Source: Deltaproteobacteria bacterium
Lineage (GTDB): Bacteria; Desulfobacterota; Desulfobacteria; Desulfobacterales; JAUVGT01
Length of the DNA: 12,732 bases
Direction of reading: 5' to 3'
Assembly: GCA_030593645.1 (NCBI GenBank)
Contig: JAUVGT010000098.1
Coordinates: forward strand, 1 to 12,732
Part shown: positions 6,247-12,732 of the stretch, piece by piece
Numbering within the stretch: position 1 is the stretch's first letter
Layout: each line of letters starts with the position of its first letter
The notes under the pieces: generated by a model
What the model was told of the DNA's origin: nothing
Database searches by the model: none
The model's input: the letters and a program-made list of their open reading frames with translations, nothing else
Program-made: the position numbers and the translations under genes

Positions 6247-6327
6247 AAGTTTTAATGCATGAAAGAAATATATAAAGACATCAATAATAATAATCTTTTT
6301 ATTGTTTAATTTCAGGAGGAGAGGGCC

Positions 6328-6771
6328 ATGAATAACAAGACTAATCTCTTTTTCATAATCATTGCTGTAGCATTGCTGGTTGCCTGTTCACCCAAAATAT
6401 ATGGTACGGTGGAGCTGGTGGATGCTGATTTAAAACCTGTAGGAGAGAGCTCCGAGGGCACAATCATTAATATGATGAATACAACCGAAAGTGTTGAAAA
6501 TGCTTCCACCTCGGCAACTGTTAATGCTGAAGGGGAATTTGAATCAGAAAAAAAAGCGATAACACCCGGAATTTATAAGGTTGAAGTGAGCAGGATCGGT
6601 TATGTTACCGAAACACTAACTGTTGAAATTGGCAGTGCTACTCGTGAAAAACTGGAAATTAAACTTAAAAAAATTCATGAAAGCAAACGCAAATCCATTA
6701 CAGGGTCCTCTACCGATGCTGATAAAATAGTCAATCCGGGCGAGGTTAATATTCAGCCGCCCGGGATTTAG
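6328..6771 (+). CDS. small lipoprotein with carboxypeptidase-regulatory-like domain
   Basis: A 147-residue protein with a strong AGGAGG (6314-6319) before its ATG. Residues 1-19 are a lipoprotein signal ending in the lipobox LVAC with lipidated Cys20; Ser at +2 favours outer-membrane sorting by the E. coli rule. Residues about 24-115 look like one beta-sandwich of the carboxypeptidase-regulatory/Cna-B-like type: KIYGTVELVDADLKPV, then TVNAEGEFES, PGIYKVEVSRIGYVTETLTVEIG. The tail (about 116-147) is basic then Pro/Gly-rich and probably disordered. No catalytic residues are seen; such domains usually act in adhesion or assembly. It is first in a run of four envelope genes, 121 bases before the large lipoprotein that carries related domains, so the two may interact. 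Confidence 0.85.
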   Translation: MNNKTNLFFIIIAVALLVACSPKIYGTVELVDADLKPVGESSEGTIINMMNTTESVENASTSATVNAEGEFESEKKAITPGIYKVEVSRIGYVTETLTVEIGSATREKLEIKLKKIHESKRKSITGSSTDADKIVNPGEVNIQPPGI

Positions 6772-6804
6772 CCCCTTTCAATTTTCAGATTAATAAAAGA
6801 CTCT

Positions 6805-6834
6805 AACGGCGGTTTTGATCAAGCCGTTTTTGGG
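6805..6834 (+). terminator. possible weak intrinsic terminator between the two lipoprotein genes
   Basis: AACGGC (6805-6810) pairs with GCCGTT (6823-6828) across 12 bases and the downstream arm runs into a total of five T before GGGGGC. The stem is only 6 bp and the T-run is short, so partial read-through into the large lipoprotein gene is likely. It could set different levels for the two lipoproteins. Confidence 0.35.
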
Positions 6835-6892
6835 GGCTGTTTTCATTTATTGATGACACGAAATTCATTTAGGGTTTTAGGAGGTATACACT

Positions 6893-9577
6893 ATGGTTAA
6901 GCAATTCATAAGATTAGTATTAATTCTGCTCTCATTGATCCTGATCTTTGCCTGTAAAGGCGGAAACCAGGTTGAACTTGAGGTGGAAGTGAAGGTCACA
7001 CTGGACAGTAAACCGGGGGACCAGGCAAAGATCCTGATTGACGGCACAGAATTGGGACTAACAGACGGCAACGGATATTTTTCAAAACGTATCAAAAAGC
7101 AGCCGGGTTCTGAAGTGCAGGTTGCTGTTCGCAAAGATATCCCCGGACACCGTATTGAACCCTGGAAGGGCACATTTGTGGTCAAGCTGCCGAAAGACGG
7201 CGCGATAGATACTTATCCTATTAAAGCTGAGCTGAACTCCACTCAATACTTTACCGTGGTTGTCATTGAAGAAGGAGGGAATTCGGTTGGCAGCGCTAAA
7301 ATAAGTATACAGGGCAAATTAAAAGGCGAAACAAATGAAAGCGGTGAATATGTATTTGATTCTAAGCGTATTCCATCAAAAGGAATAAAACTGGGTGTCA
7401 CAAAAGATGGGTATTCAAGCTGGCGAAAAACCGTGAAGGCAGAACCCGGCCAGACAGTGGAAGTGACGCTGGCGAAGAGCGGGGGAACCGAATCTGCAGC
7501 AAAAGAAGCAACCGGAGAAGAGATGGGTGCTGAGCCGGCAGCGACTGAAGAAACACCAGCCGTAAAAAAAGTACGGGCCCGTGTAACCATCGCCGCCCGA
7601 ACTGATTTTTACGGTATCATCAGAGGTGTATCCAAGATATCTGTCAGAATTAACAATAAGAGGGTCGGCAAAACCAACTCCAAAGGTTTTTTCGTTTATA
7701 AATATACCGGAGCTCCGGGTAAAGAAGTAACCCTTAAATTATCCGCACCGGGGTATATTCCTGAAGAAGTGGAGAAAACAATTACATTGAAAGGCAAGCA
7801 GAGAATCCTCCAGTTTTTCTACCCTGCCACCCCAAAACCGATCAAGGTGGGTATATACGATTATGTCAATAACACACCTGAAGAAGATCTGACCGATGTT
7901 TTGACTAAAGTTGAAGACGCAATCAGCAACAATCTCTTTGTTTTTTCAAGTTTTCGTGAGCTGCCAAAAGAAAAACTTCGCAGTATGATGCTGAAAGCCA
8001 AACTGGATATGGAAACCGCCACCAAAAAAGGGTGGCAAAATAGAAGACTCATCAGATATCTTGATATGATTGTTTCCGGAAGCGTGGCAAAGAGCGGTGA
8101 TGGGTATATCATTGAAACAACAGTGACCACATCGAATGGAAAAATCATTCTCAGCCAGATCAACAAATCCAGTTCAAAGGAAAGAATCGGGAGGACGTGT
8201 AAGGTTATTGTTAAGAGTATTGTCGCGCAGTTTCCTTTTGAAGGTGCTGTCGCTGCAGCTGAGGATGAAGGTTTTAGAATTAACCTGCCGAAAAACGCTT
8301 ACATGATCAGCCGGGGTAATGAATTTAATTATATGGCTGTGGATACCAACAAAGCCGGAAAGTTTAGCGGTTTTCATGAAGCGGGGAAACTCAGGGTGGT
8401 TCGAACGGATGAATCAGCATCATGGGCTGAAGTTGTCAGTGTGGATGAAACCGAAGAGATAAAGCCCGGTGCCAAGATGGTTCGCCGTATTTACCTGGAT
8501 TCGGAAAGAGAAGAAGCAAAAGCCACATGTATCGTATCGGTCAAAGGAGGGCTTCCGCCTGATGGGATATCATTGTGGGGTGTAAATATTTATCTGAATA
8601 ATACATGGGTCGGTACAACCGGAACAGGCGGGAAAGTAGAGGTACCGATAAAGCTTTACGAAGACTATACGATTTTGCTTTCAAGACACGGTTACCAGCC
8701 GCTCAGCCAGGAAATGAGTGTTGACCAAAACGGGGAAACAAAGGCGTTTAATCTGGAAGTTGCCAGCGCGTTGTTTAAGGTTGAATCGGAACCGTCTGAG
8801 GCGGCTGTATTTGTCGATAATGTTGAAATCGGTAGAACACCGATTATAGACGGAAAACCTGTTAACTTTGGTTTCCGGAAAATAAAACTTTCGGTCGGCG
8901 GTGAATATCGGGATTGGGAAAAAGTTGTTGAATTCAATAAATCTGAAGTTGAATTTACCGGTGAAAACATGGTTGTTTTTCTTAAAGATTATTTGAAAAT
9001 CGGGAAAACAGCTGAAAAGAATGGGAGCATAGACGCAGCAATAGCAGCCTATTCCAAGGCTGAAAAGGGAAACCCCGATTATTCGAATGCCCACCACAGG
9101 CTTGCACAGCTGTACATGGATGAAAAGAATGATTTCGGGTCCGCGATACGTGAGTTCGAAAACGTTTTATCATTACCGGAAAACAGACAGATTATCTACA
9201 AGCAGTATGCAGTGACCTATACAAATCTAGGTCACGCGTATTATGAAAAAGGTAACAGCCTTATTCGTACAGATAAACTGAGTGCGGCAAGGAATTTTGC
9301 CAAAGCCATAGAAAAATTGAACAAAGCAAAGCAGAATACTCGATTTTTCCCGAGCAATGAATACGATGAAGCGGTTCATGACACGTACTATTATCGGGCC
9401 ATTTCATATCATAAGTTATATTTAACAACAAAGAAACGAACCGTGCTAAACAATGCCAAACATGCGTGGCGGGAATACTTTGATTTTTATCCGAAGAAAC
9501 TGGAAGGAAAGAGTGAATTTGAAAAGAATCGAACCGCGGCAAAAAAATACTGGAATGAAATCAAGAATAAAAATTAG
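6893..9577 (+). CDS. large multidomain lipoprotein: repeated beta-sandwich domains, CsgG/FlgT-like core, PEGA-like domain, TPRs
   Basis: An 894-residue protein with AGGAGGT (6879-6885) eight bases before its ATG. Residues 1-20 are a lipoprotein signal ending IFAC, with Cys21 lipidated. Beta-sandwich domains of the carboxypeptidase-regulatory/PEGA type lie at about 27-115, 118-195, 227-308 and 550-625, each with an 'x-G-x-T-d-x-x-G' turn (for example LGLTDGNGYF, GETNESGEYVF, GKTNSKGFFVY). An Ala/Glu/Thr-rich linker spans 197-226. Residues about 315-448 (VGIYDYVNN ... LDMIVSGSV) resemble the CsgG/FlgT/TolB-N-like fold, followed by a possible SH3-like part (about 455-525). Residues 628-690 look like PEGA (VESEPSEAAVFVDN.EIGRTP). 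TPR motifs lie at about 698-800. It is probably a scaffold at the outer membrane. The TolB-like gene follows after 17 bases, so translational linkage is likely. Domain names are by eye; the architecture is firmer than the family names. Confidence 0.85.
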   Translation: MVKQFIRLVLILLSLILIFACKGGNQVELEVEVKVTLDSKPGDQAKILIDGTELGLTDGNGYFSKRIKKQPGSEVQVAVRKDIPGHRIEPWKGTFVVKLPKDGAIDTYPIKAELNSTQYFTVVVIEEGGNSVGSAKISIQGKLKGETNESGEYVFDSKRIPSKGIKLGVTKDGYSSWRKTVKAEPGQTVEVTLAKSGGTESAAKEATGEEMGAEPAATEETPAVKKVRARVTIAARTDFYGIIRGVSKISVRINNKRVGKTNSKGFFVYKYTGAPGKEVTLKLSAPGYIPEEVEKTITLKGKQRILQFFYPATPKPIKVGIYDYVNNTPEEDLTDVLTKVEDAISNNLFVFSSFRELPKEKLRSMMLKAKLDMETATKKGWQNRRLIRYLDMIVSGSVAKSGDGYIIETTVTTSNGKIILSQINKSSSKERIGRTCKVIVKSIVAQFPFEGAVAAAEDEGFRINLPKNAYMISRGNEFNYMAVDTNKAGKFSGFHEAGKLRVVRTDESASWAEVVSVDETEEIKPGAKMVRRIYLDSEREEAKATCIVSVKGGLPPDGISLWGVNIYLNNTWVGTTGTGGKVEVPIKLYEDYTILLSRHGYQPLSQEMSVDQNGETKAFNLEVASALFKVESEPSEAAVFVDNVEIGRTPIIDGKPVNFGFRKIKLSVGGEYRDWEKVVEFNKSEVEFTGENMVVFLKDYLKIGKTAEKNGSIDAAIAAYSKAEKGNPDYSNAHHRLAQLYMDEKNDFGSAIREFENVLSLPENRQIIYKQYAVTYTNLGHAYYEKGNSLIRTDKLSAARNFAKAIEKLNKAKQNTRFFPSNEYDEAVHDTYYYRAISYHKLYLTTKKRTVLNNAKHAWREYFDFYPKKLEGKSEFEKNRTAAKKYWNEIKNKN

Positions 9578-9579
9578 CC

Positions 9580-9597
9580 GGAGGAAACACAATTTTG
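9580..9597 (+). promoter_or_regulatory. ribosome binding site that fixes a TTG start
   Basis: GGAGG (9580-9584) lies ten bases before TTG 9595-9597, a normal distance. The next in-frame ATG (9610) is 25 bases from it, too far, and starting there would remove the charged N-end (KDS) of the signal peptide. The TTG is therefore the better start and implies modest translation. Confidence 0.6.
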
Positions 9598-11223
9598 AAA
9601 GATAGTATAATGATCCGGATTTTTTGTATCACTTTTTTAATCGCGGTATTAGCCAGTACTCTTGGTTTTTCTGCAGACCCCGTTCAGTCGGATCCAGATG
9701 ATAGCGAGTCTGCGGAAGAGCCGAGCCAGGAAATAACGCCAACCGGTGAGGACCCTTCCGATGAGCAGCCGGGCGATGTTTTAAAAAAGAAAATTATCAT
9801 CCTGCCGGAATCCGATGATGAAGTTGAAGAAGAATCGGTTGAAGAAACGGAAGAAAGTGGTCAAACAAATAAAGTTGAAGAAACAGAATTAGAAAAAGAA
9901 CCCCAGGGGACCCTGGAAGAATCATTGCAGGAAGATGAAACGATTAGTGAAGAGAGCATGGAAGGGGAGGAGATCCCGAAAGCGGATACAGGAGAGTCTA
10001 CTGAAAAACAGGCCGATACTCCTACGGTAACCGGTGAGGAGGGAGAAACAGGTGATGGGGAGCTCGAATCCCCTGAATCACTTGAAGTAACCGAGACTCC
10101 AGGGGATGATGGAACAGCAAAAAAAGCAGAGGAAATTGTTGAAAAAATAGAAGAACCGGTCGTTGAAGTCATCCCGCTTTTTGTTAACAGTTTAACAAAA
10201 ATTAATTCCGGCCGTAATGATTCCAATCCGTCATGGTCGCCATCCGGCCGATTGCTCGCTTTTGAGCGTAGTATCGGTGATAAACGGGAAATCATTGTTT
10301 CCCGGCTGGACGGTTCGATTGTTCAGCGTATTTATTCTCAGCCGCCGGAAGAGGACGATGAAATGGAGTTTCTTTTCCCGGGCATTGTTGACAATATCAG
10401 TTATAATGCCGGAATCAGCTGGTCCCCCGATGAAACGAGCCTGGTATATATGAGTAATGGAGGAAGCGGCAACTATGACCTGTATTTGCTGAAAAAGCTG
10501 GGAGAGAAAACAACAATCCGGTTGACAGAGCATAATGAAAAGGACAGTCATCCGCACTGGGCCGCTATGGGTAATAAGATCATCTTCGTGTCTGGACGAA
10601 CCGGGAAAGCGGATATATTCTTGATGGACCTGACAACCCGCGAAACCGTTAAATTAACGAATGGTGTTAAAACATACCTTTATCCTCAATGGTCACCGGA
10701 TGGTAAAAAGATCGTGATGATCTACGGCAGTAATGAAAATCATGATATTTATCTCATCGAAGATATCAACAATCCGATTAATACAATAAAAGCTCTGACC
10801 ACGTGGACTTATGATGATTTAAGACCGGTTTGGTCTCCGGATGGCAGTAAAATTGCGTTTTATTCAAATTATAACCTCGAAAACGATCAAAAGCGCTGGT
10901 CGATTATTGTGATCGCTGCCGATGGTAACAACCCTACAGCAGGTGATTCCCTTGCTGAAATGGTAGTTTCCACAGATGTTATCCCGGATATTGAACGAGG
11001 CCCCGCCTGGATGGCAGACAGTAAAAGAATCGTATATGTAAAAAATGATAAACGAGCATATAATCCACTGTATACGGTAAATATTGAAAACAAGACCAAA
11101 TTCAGGATAAAAACCGATACAAAAATGAATCATGATGTGGTCTGCTCGCCGGATGGAAATATTGCGTTCCGTGCTCAGATAGAACAATGGGACCATATTT
11201 ATATCACAAAATTGGATGAGTAA
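9595..11223 (+). CDS. exported TolB-like seven-bladed beta-propeller with long acidic spacer
   Basis: A 542-residue protein read from TTG. Residues 1-27 form a Sec signal peptide, likely cut after GFSA. Residues about 28-185 are low-complexity, dominated by Glu, Asp, Ser, Thr and Pro, with no predicted fold. Residues about 195-542 contain seven WD40-like PD40 units, each around a W-S-P-D-G type turn: Trp214, Trp276, Trp322, Trp366, Trp413, Trp472 and Cys517 (VCSPDG), spaced 44-62 residues. This matches the propeller of TolB, but TolB's own N-terminal alpha/beta domain is absent and no pal, tolA or tolQR genes are in view. It is therefore called TolB-like, not tolB. It is probably periplasmic, binding a partner in the envelope; the neighbouring lipoprotein, 17 bases upstream, is the obvious candidate. 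Confidence 0.88.
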   Translation: MKDSIMIRIFCITFLIAVLASTLGFSADPVQSDPDDSESAEEPSQEITPTGEDPSDEQPGDVLKKKIIILPESDDEVEEESVEETEESGQTNKVEETELEKEPQGTLEESLQEDETISEESMEGEEIPKADTGESTEKQADTPTVTGEEGETGDGELESPESLEVTETPGDDGTAKKAEEIVEKIEEPVVEVIPLFVNSLTKINSGRNDSNPSWSPSGRLLAFERSIGDKREIIVSRLDGSIVQRIYSQPPEEDDEMEFLFPGIVDNISYNAGISWSPDETSLVYMSNGGSGNYDLYLLKKLGEKTTIRLTEHNEKDSHPHWAAMGNKIIFVSGRTGKADIFLMDLTTRETVKLTNGVKTYLYPQWSPDGKKIVMIYGSNENHDIYLIEDINNPINTIKALTTWTYDDLRPVWSPDGSKIAFYSNYNLENDQKRWSIIVIAADGNNPTAGDSLAEMVVSTDVIPDIERGPAWMADSKRIVYVKNDKRAYNPLYTVNIENKTKFRIKTDTKMNHDVVCSPDGNIAFRAQIEQWDHIYITKLDE

Positions 11224-11340
11224 TTTAGCCTGTGTTGGTTTAATCGGAGGTTTGCACAAGGGGGATGGCCCGGGTTAAATGCGTTGTAAGTTTATAGGAA
11301 TCCATTGATTTGTAAAGCTGTCACTTTAACAGGAGTACAT

Positions 11341-12732
11341 ATGAAAAAAGTAATATTATTTCTCTCTCTATTTGCTTTTCTGACTGATTATTCATTCGCC
11401 GCGAGCGATCCGGTTAGTCAGGGTATGCAGCTGTATAAAAAACACCATTATGAGGATGCTTCAAATATACTCCTCTCTTCACTGTCATCATCACAGGCGA
11501 TACAGAGGGATAAGATTAATCTAAGTCTCGGAATAGTATATCTGGCAAATTCAAAACTATATTATGAGCTGTATAAAATATCCACTTATGTTCATGTTGA
11601 TTACCTTACCAAACTGATTGACGCAGACAAAAAATCCGAAAGTAGTTTTTCAAAATTTTATCTGGGTCGGGCACTTCTGGAATCGGGAAAGCTGGATGAA
11701 GGGATGGGATTTTTAAAAAAATATCTGGCAGATAAAAGAACGACTCCGGTTAATAAGGATATAGCGAAAATAAATATCGGTATCATATTATTTCTTCAGG
11801 GGAGTCCTAAGGAAGCCAATAAATACTGGTCTAAGCTGAATGTCGATGATCCGCTTGTATTAACAACACTGGCCGCCGCATACAGTAAATTGGGACTTAA
11901 GGAAAAACCTTTAGATATGTGCCGAAAAGCGCTTGACTTGCCTGCATTTAAAAATCAGAAGCCTTCAATAAACATCATGAATAACATTCTCGGAGTTTAT
12001 GCGCGCTCCGGTAAGGCCGAAGACGGACTTAAACTGCTTAAAGCAGCCGATTTAAAAGCGGTTTTCTGTGACGAGACCGTGAAAAAAAATAAAACGATCA
12101 GGTTTTATGATACCGAGCTTCTTAAAAACATTTCAGAGCTGAATGGGAAAGCAAGCCTGCGGTTTTTTGAAAACGCGGCGAATTCATCTGATATAAAAAT
12201 TAAGAACCTGGCACAGTTTAATCTTACCGAGGCATATAGTTTGTACGATAGCCCCGATCAATCATTAAAAACAGTCGAAGCATTTCTGGGATCCGGGAAC
12301 AGCTCTGCCGGTCTTGCAAACAGGGTTAAGGTTCGAAAAGCAATTAATGCCCATCTTCTCGGACAAAAGAAAGATGCAGTCACTCAGCTTGATGATCTCT
12401 TGAAGCAAAACGGTAAGCCGGGTCTTATGACCGAGATACTTCTTTCATGCAGTCGTTACAACCTGGATTATCCCCAGATTGTGGTCAATGCTGCAACAAT
12501 GGTCCAAAAAGGCGACGGTAGACCGATTGCGAGATTGAATTTTGCTCTGGGAAGATATTACCTTTACAAACACAACTATTCAAACGCGATAAAACATATG
12601 GAAGCCGGGAGAGATAAAAGTAATAAGAACAGAATAGAGCACAATGATCCCCAAATGCTTGTATACCTGTCAGAAACTTATTACCGTATCAAGAAATTTT
12701 CTGAAGCCCTGGAAATATTTTTCGAAATGAGC
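11341..12732 (+). CDS. exported TPR-repeat protein, 3' end outside the window
   Basis: ATG 11341 is preceded by AGGAG (11331-11335, five bases away) and the frame stays open for 464 codons to the window end. Residues 1-20 are a signal peptide (MKKVILFLSLFAFLTDYSFA) with cleavage around SFA or the next alanine. The mature part is helical and TPR-like: GMQLYKKHHYEDASNILLSS (28-47), FYLGRALLESGKLDEGMGFL, NIGIILFLQGSPKEANKYW, LAAAYSKLGLKEKPLDMCRKAL, NILGVYARSGKAEDGLKLL, and later FALGRYYLYKHNYSNAIKHM and YLSETYYRIKKFSEALEIF. No OmpA or enzymatic domain is visible so far. It follows the propeller gene by 117 bases on the same strand. A weak promoter-like pair lies in that gap (TTGCAC 11252-11257, 17 bases, TTAAAT 11275-11280), so it may be partly independent. 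It probably acts as a periplasmic scaffold with the other three. Confidence 0.88.
   Translation, partial: MKKVILFLSLFAFLTDYSFAASDPVSQGMQLYKKHHYEDASNILLSSLSSSQAIQRDKINLSLGIVYLANSKLYYELYKISTYVHVDYLTKLIDADKKSESSFSKFYLGRALLESGKLDEGMGFLKKYLADKRTTPVNKDIAKINIGIILFLQGSPKEANKYWSKLNVDDPLVLTTLAAAYSKLGLKEKPLDMCRKALDLPAFKNQKPSINIMNNILGVYARSGKAEDGLKLLKAADLKAVFCDETVKKNKTIRFYDTELLKNISELNGKASLRFFENAANSSDIKIKNLAQFNLTEAYSLYDSPDQSLKTVEAFLGSGNSSAGLANRVKVRKAINAHLLGQKKDAVTQLDDLLKQNGKPGLMTEILLSCSRYNLDYPQIVVNAATMVQKGDGRPIARLNFALGRYYLYKHNYSNAIKHMEAGRDKSNKNRIEHNDPQMLVYLSETYYRIKKFSEALEIFFEMS

Noticed and set aside
6259..6308. 16-codon leader-peptide-like frame before the small lipoprotein gene
   Set aside because: The ribosome binding site is poor, there is no attenuator hairpin and no regulatory codon run with a clear meaning.
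8681..9097. 138- and 92-codon minus-strand frames inside the large lipoprotein gene
   Set aside because: The plus-strand frame has signal peptide, domains and ribosome binding site; these are antisense shadows.
9861..10295. 144-codon minus-strand frame in the propeller gene
   Set aside because: It is the Ser/Thr/Pro-rich complement of the acidic spacer and has no independent support.
9595..11223. Calling the propeller gene tolB
   Set aside because: The N-terminal TolB domain is missing, the acidic spacer is atypical and no other tol or pal gene is nearby.
11266..11298. 10-codon frame starting at ATGGCCCGGG in the gap before the TPR gene
   Set aside because: It is too short and without conservation evidence; it is probably chance.

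Overview
The window reads as chromosomal DNA of modest GC content from a Gram-negative bacterium. The envelope lipoproteins, a TolB-like propeller, a PilZ protein, DUF4388 and DUF1566 domains and dense palindromic repeats fit a Desulfobacterota/deltaproteobacterial genome, for example the Desulfobacterales. That placement is inference from gene style and was not tested by any search. No rRNA, tRNA, CRISPR array or complete transposase gene was seen.

Left part (1-4080): a 148-bp palindromic mobile repeat, cut by the window edge, is followed by about 420 bp without a gene. Then comes an 817-residue membrane protein (DUF4388, one membrane helix, six repeats of about 52 residues, DUF1566). It converges on a two-gene minus-strand unit: tag (3-methyladenine DNA glycosylase I) and a 96-residue protein of unknown function. 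A second type of palindromic element, 158 bp and flanked by TA, sits exactly between the convergent genes and supplies part of both stop codons.

Middle part (4081-6101): a possible 32-codon membrane micro-ORF and a consensus-like sigma-70 promoter come first. They are followed by two near-identical, oppositely oriented copies of the 148-bp repeat, each with its own target-site duplication, bracketing a small exported helical protein. A long hairpin and an orphan end of the same repeat follow, then a protein that joins a ribbon-helix-helix DNA-binding segment to a PilZ domain.

Right part (6328-12732): four same-strand genes encode envelope proteins. They are a small lipoprotein with a carboxypeptidase-regulatory-like domain; an 894-residue lipoprotein with several such domains, a CsgG/FlgT/TolB-N-like core, a PEGA-like domain and TPRs; an exported seven-bladed TolB-like propeller with a long acidic spacer and a TTG start; and an exported TPR protein that runs off the window. 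Together they look like parts of one outer-membrane or periplasmic assembly. The same module types occur in the type IX secretion protein PorE and, as separate proteins, in Myxococcus gliding loci (a TPR protein and a TolB-like protein). No gene here is a clear orthologue of those, so the function is open. This cluster is the best candidate for an undescribed system; the repeat elements are the clearest directly visible oddities.
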